Counted from the first letter of the stretch, positions 8,481 to 17,715 are shown. The stretch is DNA of 64,000 bases from Alkalihalobacterium chitinilyticum (GCF_029028005.1 NZ_JAOTPO010000008.1:124001-188000), one strand, 5' to 3'. Notes: generated from the letters alone by a model not told the origin. Numbers and translations are program-made.

Positions 8481-9389
8481 CTAAATAACAGATGAAACGG
8501 GTCGAGCTTCAATGTAGCCTCTATAGCCCATTGGTGCAAGTTGGAATCTTGGAGCTGCTTCAGGTTGCCATTTAAAACCGTAAATAGTAGGGTTAAAGTT
8601 ATCGATATGTTTCCAAACTTGATCAATTTCAGCCATAAAGTCTTCATCGTCGTAAGGCTCTCCTTGGAACACCATCATTGTACAAGGGTCAAGTTCAATT
8701 AGCTCAAATCCCTCTGGAATTTTGTTGCTATAGTCCAAAGGCACTTCAACTCCTTGGACGTACTGAGACGTATTTTCTTCAATGAGGTGGTTTGGTAGCC
8801 ACATACCAACAGGTTCATATATCGCCTCTTTAACGCTTGTAAGGATCGACCAAACTTCAACACTATCAACCTCCTCACAGTATTGAAAATAGTCTTTGGC
8901 GCTTACGCCACGCTTCAACAATACCTTTCTTGCTGGGCGCTCGACCACTTGAACAAATACCGATTTCGTATCTTTTTTTTGACTCATTGATACTCCTCCT
9001 TTTTGTAGGGCATAGTAGGTGTCGAAAACTTTTTCTGGCATGAATAATTTAATTGGCGGTGTAGATTGCTTATACCTTTTAGGTGGTAATCCGAATTCCT
9101 TTGAAAATGCTCTTGTGAAACCCTCATGGGAATGAAATACAAAATTTAGTGCAACATCAATGATCCTCTCATTACTATCACGTAAAATAAGGGCAGCTTT
9201 TGTAAGTCGTAAAGATCTGATGTAATCAAAAGGTGTCTTACCAGTAGCATTCTTAAAAATCTTGGCTGCGTGCCATGGTGAGTAACCAGCTACATTAGCT
9301 AATTGTTTAAGTGTAATTTGCTCATGCAAATTAGCATCAATATATTCTTGCATTCGTTGTACCGCCATTTTCATTTCCAATGCATCCAT
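8481..9389 (-). CDS. AraC-family regulator with GyrI-like effector domain
   Basis: ATG behind GGAGGG. 302 residues. Residues 5-105 hold the double helix-turn-helix of AraC/XylS (ITLKQLANVAGYSPWHAAKIF; second motif IIDVALNFVFHSHEGFTRAF). Residues 120-300 look like the GyrI/BmrR-type effector-binding domain (VERPARKVLLKRG...YGFKWQPEAAPRFQLAPMGYRGYIEARPV). Such proteins sense hydrophobic or drug-like ligands and activate export or stress genes. It faces away from its neighbours, and its target is not obvious here. Confidence 0.9.
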   Translation of the reverse strand: MDALEMKMAVQRMQEYIDANLHEQITLKQLANVAGYSPWHAAKIFKNATGKTPFDYIRSLRLTKAALILRDSNERIIDVALNFVFHSHEGFTRAFSKEFGLPPKRYKQSTPPIKLFMPEKVFDTYYALQKGGVSMSQKKDTKSVFVQVVERPARKVLLKRGVSAKDYFQYCEEVDSVEVWSILTSVKEAIYEPVGMWLPNHLIEENTSQYVQGVEVPLDYSNKIPEGFELIELDPCTMMVFQGEPYDDEDFMAEIDQVWKHIDNFNPTIYGFKWQPEAAPRFQLAPMGYRGYIEARPVSSVI

Positions 9390-9604
9390 TTCCGAACCCT
9401 CCTTGTTTTAAATAATATAATAGAAAAGTTGTCATTTCTTGACTTGTATAGCGAATTCCTCAAGTGTGAAAACATGATTTTCTATTTTAGAGAAGGTAAA
9501 AAAGTTTATGAAATAAAGAAATTAACATATTGTTCAAATAAAAACAAAACTATCTGTCTAATGAAGGTAAAATTTGTATTAAAATTATTTGTGGGGGGGT
9601 TGGG

Positions 9605-10468
9605 ATGTTTTATAATTTTGATGGTGGAAAATTATACTATAAAGTATCTGGTCAGGACAATAAGACTTCATTAGTATTTTTACATGGAGTTGCAATGGAC
9701 CATATAACGTTTGAATCTCAGATTGTTGAACTAGAAAAGCAGTATAAAATCATTGTATTAGATTTACCTAATCATGGGAAATCTTCACATCTAGATCATC
9801 GTTTGCCATATTCTAAAACTTGTGCACATCTTGTAATTAAATTATTAAATCATTTAAATATTGATAGAGCAATTCTAATTGGTCAATCACTTGGTAGTTT
9901 TATCGTTTCACATGCGGCTAATTTATATCCAGAAAAAGTTATTGCCACAGTTCATATTGGTGGAGGTGGGCTATATCCTAAGTCTAGTATTTTACTAAAG
10001 GCAGTGGTTCCGTTTATTAGCCCAATGATTATGCTAATTCCAAATAAGTATATGTTTAAAATGTTCGCTAAACATAAGGCGTTACAAAAGCAGACTCAAG
10101 ATTACTTGGAAAAATCTTCTGCTAAAACAGGAAAACATGTCATCATACACCTTACAAAAGCTATGTTACTTGATATGGTAGAAGGTATTTCCACACCAAT
10201 TGAACAGCCAACTTTAATTTTATATGGAGATCATGAAGCAGGATTTGTAAAGAAAATGAATATTAAATTTAACGAAACTCTAGAAAATAGTAAACTGACA
10301 ATTATAAAAAATGCTCACCATATTGCAAACCAAGATAACCCAACTGATTTTACTAAAGAATTAATCACATTTATTACAGATACAACAAAAGAAAAACTAA
10401 TTTCACAAAAGAAAGTTAATAATAGTCCAGATGTAATTTTTTCGAAGAATGTGGAAGTGATGAAATGA
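9605..10468 (+). CDS. Alpha/beta-fold hydrolase
   Basis: ATG behind a G-rich site (GGGGGGGTTGGG). 287 residues with the oxyanion-hole motif FLHGVAMD, the nucleophile elbow GQSLGS (Ser95), an acid in LYGDHE and the catalytic His in NAHHIANQDNP, so the triad appears complete. Substrate unknown. The stop overlaps the start of the GNAT gene by 4 bases, so the two were an operon. The segment 9400-11530 is more AT-rich than its surroundings and contains two broken genes, which suggests a recently acquired island. Confidence 0.88.
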   Translation: MFYNFDGGKLYYKVSGQDNKTSLVFLHGVAMDHITFESQIVELEKQYKIIVLDLPNHGKSSHLDHRLPYSKTCAHLVIKLLNHLNIDRAILIGQSLGSFIVSHAANLYPEKVIATVHIGGGGLYPKSSILLKAVVPFISPMIMLIPNKYMFKMFAKHKALQKQTQDYLEKSSAKTGKHVIIHLTKAMLLDMVEGISTPIEQPTLILYGDHEAGFVKKMNIKFNETLENSKLTIIKNAHHIANQDNPTDFTKELITFITDTTKEKLISQKKVNNSPDVIFSKNVEVMK

Positions 10469-11082
10469 ATAAGGTTAATGTTAAACATATAGAAGAGCCA
10501 GAGATAGAGGAAGGAATGAACGTGTTGGTCGAATCTTTTCAACACGAAGCTTTTACTAGTGCTGTTTATGATTTTTCAAATGCTAAAACGAAAGAGCTAT
10601 TCTATCTTTTGTCGATATTAAAAGCGAAAGTATATTTTAATGCAGGTCACTATATTCTTGTGGCTACTAAAGATGACTTAATACTAGGGATCGCAATAAT
10701 AAAAAAAGATATGAAAATTCCCTTTAATAAAGCAATCCAAATGGTGTTTCCGGATGTTTTGAAAGCTATCTCTATAGTATCAAAAGTAAACTGGAGAAAG
10801 ACATTAAAACTTGGTAAGGCTATGAAGCATTCTCAAAAATTTTAGAAACCTTATCTAGTGCTAGAGGCAATAGCAGTCCACCCTGATTATCAAGGATATG
10901 GGATCGGTAAGGCATTAATGGAAAAGGTACACCAAATTTCTGAATCTGATGCTATGGGGACTTATTTGTTTACTGCTGATAAAAAAAATCAACAAATATA
11001 CGAGTATCTTGGTTATAAAACAGTAGAAGAGTGTCCATCTAAAGTATTGACGGTATATCATATGTTTAGAAATAATGATTAA
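10465..11082 (+). pseudogene. GNAT acetyltransferase split by one in-frame stop
   Basis: The frame opens with ATG overlapping the hydrolase stop, runs to TAG at 10843-10845, and continues in the same frame to 11082. The second part holds the acetyl-CoA motif A (LEAIAVHPDYQGYGIGKALMEKV) and the C-terminal strand. Removing the single stop gives one normal-length GNAT protein of about 205 residues (KF-stop-KPYLVLEAIAVHP). A nonsense mutation or a sequencing error is likelier than programmed readthrough. Confidence 0.85.
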
Positions 11083-11105
11083 ATTTCGAGTTTACTCCAA
11101 AGTGA

Positions 11106-11525
11106 ATGATGAATTGTGTTAGGAAATGGAAGTCTGTATATAAAATTAGAGTAAGTGTGGGTGAAATAATTATATGGACGAAAACAAGATATAGATTAGA
11201 AAAACATAGAGACGATTTACTTGAATTACTTTCGTATCTCAACATTCAGCAAGTTCATTATGTAGGGAATTCTGCAGGGGGTATTATCGGGTATGTCCTT
11301 TTACAAAAACAAGATCAATTAATAAAAAGTCTTTGTACATTTGGAACAACTGCAGAATTAAAATATCCGAAAATAGTAGCAGGCTGCATAGTCGGATCAT
11401 TAATTAAATTATCTAATGCTGGTCACATTGCAAATTTGGATAACCCTAGAGAGTTTAATGAAATTATTGAAAGTTTTATTAAAAGTATTTATATAAATGA
11501 TAAGACAGATAACCATATATCTTAA
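11106..11525 (+). pseudogene. Deleted alpha/beta hydrolase remnant
   Basis: The frame keeps a nucleophile elbow (VGNSAGG) and the C-terminal catalytic-His region (LSNAGHIANLDNPREFNEIIESF), but lacks the N-terminal third. The roughly 120 residues that should lie between them are missing: the sequence jumps from FGTTAELKYPK to AGCIVGSLIKL. The first ~25 residues are not hydrolase-like. It is a remnant of a second hydrolase, not a copy of the one at 9605. Confidence 0.75.
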
Positions 11526-11533
11526 TGGATCAA

Positions 11534-11572
11534 TCTCGAACAATTCTCTAGTAAGAGGTTGTTCCTTTTTCT
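11534..11572 (+). terminator. Intrinsic terminator
   Basis: GAACAATTCTCTA pairs imperfectly with TAAGAGGTTGTTC, followed by CTTTTTC. Confidence 0.75.
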
Positions 11573-11641
11573 ATTAGTGGACCATAGTTTTGAAGGGTAT
11601 ATAACCATTTGGTTGTTACTACACGAACGAGGGGGAGACAT

Positions 11642-12631
11642 ATGACCAGATTGTCAAATCTATCAGAAGAAGAGCTGCTAGAAAAGGAAGATGATTGGTG
11701 GGAACGAGAGGATGAAACGAGCCTGCGTTGGATTAACGAAGGGGTCGAGATTTTTAGAAATCTCTCGAGGTTAAAGCCGAATGTCATCCGTTTTAAAGAA
11801 ACGCTTGCTTATTTATTACTTGTGCAAGGGGAAGACTTGAAACTCCGTCAGCATTCTTACAAAAAAGCGATCATGCGATTTCATCAAGTCGTCAAAATCG
11901 ATCCTGAAAATGCAAGGGCCTATTATCGTTTAGGATTTCTTTATTTTTATGAGCAGGAATGGGCGAAGTCCGTTGACTCGTTTCAGCGTTCTCTGAATTG
12001 TTTTCCTAGGCAGGCCCGAAATCAACTTGAAAAAGAACAACAAATTAAGGCTCATTATTACACATTAAAAGCAACGCAAATTATTTTAAAAGAGAGTCTT
12101 GGTAGGGTGGAACAAATTCCTCCTGCAGACCTCGAACTGTTTGGCGAATTTAAACATTTATTAAGTGAACTAAAAGCAACCGGCCAACCGGAAGAAAAAC
12201 CTTACCAAATGATTGTAGACGGAAAAGAATTTAAAGAGATTAGTGAGCGGGAATACGAACAGCTTTCCGATCCCTTTGAAAATAAGAGTTGTTATATTTT
12301 AAATCAACGCAGCATAAACGATACTACTTTATCATTCAACGAACGGGAAGTTTCCATCCCAGCATCACAAGTGCCTTTGATTGAGTTTTTAATGCGGCAT
12401 CCTGAAGGGGTTCATCGCGAAGAAATTATTCAGAGAAGGTATCGACATTCCAGGGATCCCCACGCTGCGTTAAGACGCAGTATTTCGAGATTACGGGAGC
12501 GATTGGAATTTTTAGACCCGCAGCATGAAATGATTGAAACGATTGACGGCGGTTACCGCTGGAATCGTCTATACCAATATCGTATGTTTAAACATAACCG
12601 AGATGTGAGCACCGATCTGCTTCTGGATTAA
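11642..12631 (+). CDS. TPR protein with C-terminal OmpR/SARP-type winged helix
   Basis: Start ATG 11642 behind GAGGGGGAG; an upstream in-frame start at 11609 has no ribosome site. 329 residues. Residues ~60-150 form tetratricopeptide repeats (AYYRLGFLYFYEQEWAKSVDSFQRSL). The last ~95 residues form a winged helix of the OmpR/PhoB kind (VSIPASQVPLIEFLMRHPEG..., RRSISRLRERLEFL, then the wing IETIDGGYRWN). There is no receiver domain, so a protein or peptide partner bound by the TPR part may be the signal. It lies 83 bases before a gene whose promoter has a perfect palindrome; that same palindrome precedes the peptidase gene at 20526. This makes it the best local candidate for the regulator of both, by inference. 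Confidence 0.8.
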   Translation: MTRLSNLSEEELLEKEDDWWEREDETSLRWINEGVEIFRNLSRLKPNVIRFKETLAYLLLVQGEDLKLRQHSYKKAIMRFHQVVKIDPENARAYYRLGFLYFYEQEWAKSVDSFQRSLNCFPRQARNQLEKEQQIKAHYYTLKATQIILKESLGRVEQIPPADLELFGEFKHLLSELKATGQPEEKPYQMIVDGKEFKEISEREYEQLSDPFENKSCYILNQRSINDTTLSFNEREVSIPASQVPLIEFLMRHPEGVHREEIIQRRYRHSRDPHAALRRSISRLRERLEFLDPQHEMIETIDGGYRWNRLYQYRMFKHNRDVSTDLLLD

Positions 12632-12648
12632 TCCAGAGGCTTTTTCGC

Positions 12649-12666
12649 TGTGACAGTGGTGTCACA
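12649..12666. promoter_or_regulatory. Perfect 7-4-7 palindrome operator (site 1)
   Basis: TGTGACA-GTGG-TGTCACA. A -10 box TATACT starts 10 bases after it (12677). Geometry and arms are identical to the site at 20463-20480. The palindrome covers the place of a -35 box and no good -35 is present, as expected for an activator site, although repression is possible. Confidence 0.7.
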
Positions 12667-12714
12667 CCCCATTGATTATACTTCAGGTATCAAATAACAA
12701 GGGAGATGATGTTG

Positions 12715-13605
12715 ATGCTAAAAAGAAAAGAGAGCAGCTTAAAGATGAAAAATGGATATGAGGTGTTTGTTTACGGTACACTGCGTCAGCATGAAAACAA
12801 TCACTACTTACTAAAAGACGCGAGATGTGTAAGCCGTCAATGCTGGACATATGGAAGCTTGTATGACACAGGTTGCGGCTATCCTGCAATGGTTGCTGGC
12901 ACGAGTGAACGTGTCTATGGCGAAGTCTATGAGGTAACGCCGGAGCAGCTTAAGCGACTGGATGTGTTAGAAGGGTATGAAGGTCAAGGTAAAAACAATC
13001 TGTACGATCGAATCACCCAGGAGGTTCATACCGACTTCGGAACCATCGAAGCGTTGGTTTATGTGTTCCATGATGAAAACGTTTCTGAATTTGATACAAT
13101 TAAGTTCGGTGATTGGAAGTGTTATCGTTATTTACAGCAGGACGAATTGCTATACTTTGCCTATGGGTCATGCCTTGATGATGAACGATTTCAACTGGCC
13201 GGCGTAAAGAACCAGTTTGAAAGAGTGCTAGGTTGTGGTGTGGCAAACGGTTATTCATTAGCATATACCCGAAAAGCGCATGATGGCGGGAGAGCCGATA
13301 TCATAGAATCGGATGAGTATGCAGAAGGAAAAGTCTATCACATTAGCCGTGACACTCTACCTTACTTGTTCCGGAGAGAGGGTGTGACCGCTGCCATTTA
13401 TCGACCTGCTTTTATCGATGTGACGTTCGGTGGAAACACCTACAAGAATGTATTAACGTTTTTAGTCGTTGATAAAACAGAGGAAGTGGCGCCGCCTGAC
13501 CACTATGCAGAAGAAATCCTTCGAGGGGCAGAAGGGTTTATAAGTGACAGCTACTATCAAAAGCTCGTAACCGATTTGCAGACTAAATTTAAAATGAAAC
13601 AATAA
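12715..13605 (+). CDS. Double gamma-glutamylcyclotransferase-like protein
   Basis: Start ATG 12715 chosen for its spacing from AAGGGAG; ATG codons at 12706 and 12709 are too close. 296 residues with two domains in tandem. The first begins VFVYGTLRQHENNHYLL, the second LLYFAYGSCLDDERFQLAG; both carry the YG(T/S) binding loop of the GGCT/AIG2 fold. Single-domain relatives release 5-oxoproline from gamma-glutamyl amines or peptides, or trim gamma-glutamylamine links. Whether one or both sites work here is unknown. The next gene follows 15 bases later. The promoter palindrome links it with the peptidase at 20526. Confidence 0.82.
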   Translation: MLKRKESSLKMKNGYEVFVYGTLRQHENNHYLLKDARCVSRQCWTYGSLYDTGCGYPAMVAGTSERVYGEVYEVTPEQLKRLDVLEGYEGQGKNNLYDRITQEVHTDFGTIEALVYVFHDENVSEFDTIKFGDWKCYRYLQQDELLYFAYGSCLDDERFQLAGVKNQFERVLGCGVANGYSLAYTRKAHDGGRADIIESDEYAEGKVYHISRDTLPYLFRREGVTAAIYRPAFIDVTFGGNTYKNVLTFLVVDKTEEVAPPDHYAEEILRGAEGFISDSYYQKLVTDLQTKFKMKQ

Positions 13606-13620
13606 CTAGGAGGGGTTCGA

Positions 13621-14133
13621 ATGAGTACATTTACTGCCCAGCTGCTTGTTGGTCATGGACATCCAAATGACGGGGGGATTTGTGGAATTACACATACCCT
13701 TCATTTATCAGAGAATAGCAGGCCTGCGTGGGTTTTACAGACAGCAGGTGCTGGAAGGAAGAATGAGATTACATGGATCCCTACTCTCGAAAACATGCTA
13801 GACGATGCCTTGTTAATGATTGGGATATATGTTTTGAAGGATGAAACCTTATGTAAAATGATAGATTGCTTTTTTTCCAATAAGCAGAAAAACTATATTG
13901 AACTATATGATATTGAACCGATTCATTTGAGTGAAATGCGTACGCGTTGTTATGAGCTGTCTAGTGATCTTAAAATAATGATTTCAGTGTTTGAGGGATC
14001 AACGGTTCAAAGGCAGCTACACGCTATTAGTGCGTATGACTTTGATTTTGAAGTTTGTTTGTCTGTTTATCAGAAAACGTACAATGTGTGGAGCGGAAAG
14101 CGAGAGGAACGAGGTGAAATAAGACCATCATGA
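13621..14133 (+). CDS. Uncharacterised protein in operon with the GGCT-like gene
   Basis: ATG behind CTAGGAGGGG, 15 bases after the GGCT-like gene. 170 residues, soluble. The start LLVGHGHPNDGGICGITHTLHLSENSRPAWVL could carry metal or nucleotide ligands (two His, one Asp), but no family is recognised. Its stop lies inside the terminator hairpin. Confidence 0.7.
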   Translation: MSTFTAQLLVGHGHPNDGGICGITHTLHLSENSRPAWVLQTAGAGRKNEITWIPTLENMLDDALLMIGIYVLKDETLCKMIDCFFSNKQKNYIELYDIEPIHLSEMRTRCYELSSDLKIMISVFEGSTVQRQLHAISAYDFDFEVCLSVYQKTYNVWSGKREERGEIRPS

Positions 14134-14152
14134 GATATGATGGTTTTTTGTT
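14120..14152 (+). terminator. Intrinsic terminator
   Basis: ACCATCA pairs with TGATGGT around TGAGATA, followed by TTTTTGTTTTTT. It overlaps the stop codon of the preceding gene. Confidence 0.85.
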
Positions 14153-14532
14153 TTTTTTAAACAGAGATGACAGCCTGATGACAGAGATTGAAAGCTAATT
14201 CCTCTGATACAGTATTTACCACCGCAATCTTACTTGGTGTAAAAGATAAAATGTATAAAGCCATAGTTTGGAATACCGATATTGTTAAACAGTTGATTTA
14301 ATTTCAGTAAGAATAAGGCCAGCCTTACGCAAATGGGATTGAATATGTGAGTAACTCTTGTATTACGCAGTAGACCATTACTGTGCAGCAAGTAATTAAC
14401 CAAAAAACTCATAGCTACAAGTAGTTTTACAATTCACGGAGCAGAAGTTAATAAAAAGTATGAATAAAGGGTCTCAATTAGTAAAACCCTAAAATTTGTA
14501 AAAATCCAAAACTAACAATTGAGGCGAAAAAA
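14153..14532. other. Intergenic region
   Basis: About 380 bases with no supported gene. A short open stretch at about 14228-14300 could be a gene scrap (ILLGVKDKMYKAIVWN) but has no start or ribosome site. The region just before 14533 should hold the promoter of the next operon. Confidence 0.4.
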
Positions 14533-15324
14533 TTGAATAATTTTAACTCCACGAATAGGGAACGTCGGTTTAAAGCACATGTAAGTGCTGTTGGTACTAC
14601 CCAACTCCATTTAAGAAATCCATATATAATAGCATGGTGGTCGGCAGCCTTCCCAGGCTTTGGTCATCTCCTCTTATCAAAATATTTGAGAGGGTATGCA
14701 TTGTTTTTATGGGAAATTCTTGTGAATAATATGGCAAATATAAATCTGGCAATGGTCTACTCATTTACTGGGAATATTGAATTGGCAAAAGAAGTTCTTG
14801 AACCAAGATGGATGCTTTTGTATATTCCAGTTTATATTTATGCGATATGGGATAGCTATCGTACATCTGTTGATATGAACAAAGTTTTCTTATTAGCAGA
14901 GCACGAAAATGCTGATTTTAACTCATATACCATTGGTGCTTTAGAAATAAATTATTTAGATAAAAGAAGACCGATAATGGCAATCATTTGGTCTCTTTTT
15001 ACACCTGGGCTTGGTCAACTCTATATACACCGAGTGATTACCGCTATTTTCACAATGGCTTTTATGATAGGATTTGTATACTTTTCGAATGTTTTAGTCG
15101 CTATCCATCATCTTTTTTTAGGGGAGATAGCATTAGCAACACAAGCAATGGACCCACAATGGTTACTTTTTATTCCTTCACACCTCGGATTTGGCGTTTA
15201 TGATTCTTATGTAAATACTGTTGAGAATAATAAACTATACGAAAGTGAACAGAGAAAGTTTTTAATAGAAAAATATCAGAAATACCGTGTGAAGTTCCCT
15301 TACTCTGTAAATGAGGTGAAATAG
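14533..15324 (+). CDS. Polytopic membrane protein with internal duplication
   Basis: TTG start behind GAGGCG. 263 residues. Two similar halves, each with a PGFGHL or PGLGQLY signature after a hydrophobic helix (SAAFPGFGHLLLSKYLRGYALF and SLFTPGLGQLYIHRVITAIF), as in TM2/YozV-like small membrane proteins. About eight helices in all. No enzymatic motif. The stop abuts the next start, so the two are translationally coupled. Confidence 0.7.
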   Translation: MNNFNSTNRERRFKAHVSAVGTTQLHLRNPYIIAWWSAAFPGFGHLLLSKYLRGYALFLWEILVNNMANINLAMVYSFTGNIELAKEVLEPRWMLLYIPVYIYAIWDSYRTSVDMNKVFLLAEHENADFNSYTIGALEINYLDKRRPIMAIIWSLFTPGLGQLYIHRVITAIFTMAFMIGFVYFSNVLVAIHHLFLGEIALATQAMDPQWLLFIPSHLGFGVYDSYVNTVENNKLYESEQRKFLIEKYQKYRVKFPYSVNEVK

Positions 15325-15786
15325 TTGCAAATATTTTCGACATTTGAGCACTCGTCGTATCTTGAGTTATCCATTACATCATTAGAAAAAATTGGAGTGA
15401 GTAGAGAATGTATATTAGCAGTTCCTCTTATTAACCGAGTAGAAGAAAGAAGGTTATTTGATACCCTTCATCGAGCAGATGGAATTAGCTTATTTGACAA
15501 GGGAGCTGCAATAGGAACTGCATTTGCAGTAATTGGGGCAAGTGTCGGGTTTGTTTTAGAGTGGGGTCCAATCTACTGGGGGTTAATTGGGGCAGCAGTT
15601 GGTTTTATAATAGGATTTATTATTGACTATATTATTTTTAAAGTTATCCATAAAAGAAAAAGAGTATTAAAAGGAAAACAGTCAGAAGTAGTTTTAGTTG
15701 TAGAGTGTTCGAAGGAATTAGTTGATAAAGTAGAAGAAATTTTGTGGGAACATCTTGCACTAGGTGTTGCAAAAGTTGAAGAATAA
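15325..15786 (+). CDS. Membrane protein coupled to the upstream gene
   Basis: TTG start immediately after the upstream stop (TAG TTG). 153 residues: a soluble N-terminal domain of about 60 residues starting MQIFSTFEHSSYLELSI, then two glycine-rich helices (about 60-105), then a soluble tail. This layout recalls stress-induced membrane proteins with a ferredoxin-like front domain. Function unknown. Confidence 0.68.
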   Translation: MQIFSTFEHSSYLELSITSLEKIGVSRECILAVPLINRVEERRLFDTLHRADGISLFDKGAAIGTAFAVIGASVGFVLEWGPIYWGLIGAAVGFIIGFIIDYIIFKVIHKRKRVLKGKQSEVVLVVECSKELVDKVEEILWEHLALGVAKVEE

Positions 15787-15833
15787 TTCTCTTGGCTAAA
15801 AAAGAATTATTATTACATAAATTTAACTAGACG

Positions 15834-15861
15834 ATGCATCCTAATTTTTAAAGGGGTGCAT
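15834..15861 (+). promoter_or_regulatory. Hairpin over the ribosome site of the next gene
   Basis: ATGCATCC (15834-15841) pairs with GGGTGCAT (15854-15861) with one G-U pair. The Shine-Dalgarno AAGGGG lies partly in the 3' arm, and TTTTTC follows. It could hide the ribosome site or act as the terminator of the previous operon. Confidence 0.5.
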
Positions 15862-15866
15862 TTTTC

Positions 15867-16367
15867 ATGTGGGGAAATAAGAAATTAGATAAGTTTATTT
15901 TAGGAACTCTATTTGTGGTAGGTATTGGGTTACTACCGCTTGCTTTAAGGAAGCGACCAATTAAAGATTGGTTATTGGTTTTTCTTTGGAATGCCGCTAC
16001 AAATGGAATTATTGATAATTTTGTTGTTACCTACAACACAGTGAAATACCCTACACGACTATTGCCTAAAGTGTTTAAAATAAATATTTTATTTGACTTT
16101 TTACTATATCCGACAATGACGATGTTCTATAATCAGTTTACCGAAAAAGATAACAAACCTCTTACCATATTTTTAAAACTACTTTGTTTCACAATCCCAA
16201 TGATTCTGATTGAGCTTTGGGCAGAAAGAAATACAGGTTTAATAAAATTTAAGCGGAGTTGGAAATGGTATCATTCCTTTATTAGTCTTAATGTAAAATC
16301 CTTAGTGACTAGGTTATGGATTGGTTTGGTGAGGAAAATGGAAGAAAAACAAAAAATGGTTCAATAA
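15867..16367 (+). CDS. CBO0543-like membrane protein
   Basis: ATG 10 bases after AAGGGG. 166 residues with four or five helices and a basic C-terminus. LPLALRKRPIKDWLLVFLWNA, DNFVVTYNTVKYPTRLLPKVFKINILFDFLLYPTMTMFYNQ and ELWAERNTGLIKFKRSWKWYHSF match the CBO0543 family of spore-former membrane proteins of unknown role. Confidence 0.8.
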   Translation: MWGNKKLDKFILGTLFVVGIGLLPLALRKRPIKDWLLVFLWNAATNGIIDNFVVTYNTVKYPTRLLPKVFKINILFDFLLYPTMTMFYNQFTEKDNKPLTIFLKLLCFTIPMILIELWAERNTGLIKFKRSWKWYHSFISLNVKSLVTRLWIGLVRKMEEKQKMVQ

Positions 16368-16525
16368 ACAATGAGTTTTAATGAAGATTTATGATTAGAA
16401 AAGGATTTATATCCCTATGTGAATTGTTACACTTAAAGTAACGATAAGCTTATGTTGAAGAAGAAATTAAGGAAAATAACAGCTCCATTTGTTTCGCAAT
16501 TCAAATATACTGTTGAAAAATTACG

Positions 16526-16565
16526 GAGACGATTACGTTTATTAAGTGATCGTCTCTTCTTCATA
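16526..16565 (+). terminator. Intrinsic terminator
   Basis: GAGACGAT pairs with ATCGTCTC, followed by TTCTTC. About 160 bases after the CBO0543-like gene. Confidence 0.7.
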
Positions 16566-16673
16566 TATGACGATAACTGCGCAGTAAAGTTTCTTCATTT
16601 TTAAAGGAGTTTGTGAAAGAATGTACTTAAGCTAACGGTGCTTTTGTTGAGTAAGAACGTTTGGTCAAATATA

Positions 16674-16700
16674 AGACACCTCCCATTAATGAGAGGTGCT
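16674..16700 (-). terminator. Terminator-like hairpin for the DUF3231 gene
   Basis: Minus strand CACCTCTCATTAATGGGAGGTG folds on itself just after the stop at 16711. The T-run after it is weak. Confidence 0.6.
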
Positions 16701-16710
16701 AATTGGTTAA

Positions 16711-17715
16711 TTATTTGTCTTTTGCAAGGTTTTTTCTATTTGGAGAAAGTGGAGGCTCCTCTAACCACTTATACTGCGTCATTATATTGAACCATTCTTT
16801 TGTCACCATCAAGTTTTTTAATATAATCTTCTCATAAGTTACGGCAAGGTCAGTTCGCATTGCAGAAGCAAGTCCTGTTCCATGATAGGCTTGTGCGGTT
16901 TGTAGTAGGAAACCAATATGATACAACATTAACTTATCTGAAAAAGGAGGATCCTGAGAAGTTGTGACCTCTGTTTCCCAAGACATTGGTACAGGCAAAT
17001 TATCTTTTTTTAATATAGAACTAAGTGCTTGAATTTGGTTATCCGAGGTCTTTTGCGATGATTCCAAAAATTTTCTTACTTCTTTAGATTGGGCAACTTG
17101 GCTAAATGCAATAGAAAGAGTTTTCTCCAATATCTTCTTTTTCAAATTAAAAGAAAGGCTAATCATTTCGGTTGCAGCTAAAGGTCGTTTGTCCCCAAAG
17201 TAGCCATCTAAAAATTGTTGACCTGAAATAAATTCAGGAGTTGCTTCAGGATAAAAGTAAGGGTCTCTTTGAAAATGTCCCTTTTCTAACAGTAATTCTA
17301 TCGTTTGATGATACATTCTTTTGCCGTCATTATCGCACGAATCATAAAAATTTCTCAAATCCTTTCTTACAGAGGCACTAAGTGATGTTGTGTGTCCCAA
17401 TAAACCATGTAACGTCATAACGTGTAAATAGTGTAAACAAAAAATGTCCGAAAATAATCTTTTTGTCCCTTTATTAAGGTCTGCATCAGTAAATCCAATT
17501 GGTACAGGAAATCCCTCATTTTCAATAAACGTAGCTATCTGATTTTTCTGTTTTGCAAATGTACTTATCGCATCCTCAAAAAGTGTTTTTATTTTTTCAT
17601 CTTCTATAATGGATAACATATACTTGTTTATAATATCAACAGCTGTACCATTAACATATTCTCCCCACAAAGTCCCTATCTCAGCAGATGTGAGCTTTAA
17701 ATCCTCTTTATCCAT
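16711..17715 (-). CDS. DUF3231-family protein with two tandem domains
   Basis: ATG behind GAGGTGATTTT. 334 residues, mostly helical, made of two homologous halves (LTSAEIGTLWGEYVNGTA...FPVPIGFTDADL and ISLSFNLKKKILEKTLS...LPVPMSWETEV), the hallmark of DUF3231. Each half resembles a ferritin-like four-helix bundle. Related proteins in Bacillus are linked to spores or stress; the exact role is unknown. Confidence 0.85.
   Translation of the reverse strand: MDKEDLKLTSAEIGTLWGEYVNGTAVDIINKYMLSIIEDEKIKTLFEDAISTFAKQKNQIATFIENEGFPVPIGFTDADLNKGTKRLFSDIFCLHYLHVMTLHGLLGHTTSLSASVRKDLRNFYDSCDNDGKRMYHQTIELLLEKGHFQRDPYFYPEATPEFISGQQFLDGYFGDKRPLAATEMISLSFNLKKKILEKTLSIAFSQVAQSKEVRKFLESSQKTSDNQIQALSSILKKDNLPVPMSWETEVTTSQDPPFSDKLMLYHIGFLLQTAQAYHGTGLASAMRTDLAVTYEKIILKNLMVTKEWFNIMTQYKWLEEPPLSPNRKNLAKDK

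Noticed and set aside
9303-9674. 123-residue plus-strand frame between the AraC gene and the hydrolase
   Set aside because: It starts inside the AraC gene on the other strand, has no ribosome site, and overlaps the real hydrolase start.
12649-12666. CRP/FNR or GlnR/TnrA site
   Set aside because: TGTGA and TCACA are separated by 8 bases, not the 6 of CRP/FNR or the 7 of GlnR/TnrA, in both copies.
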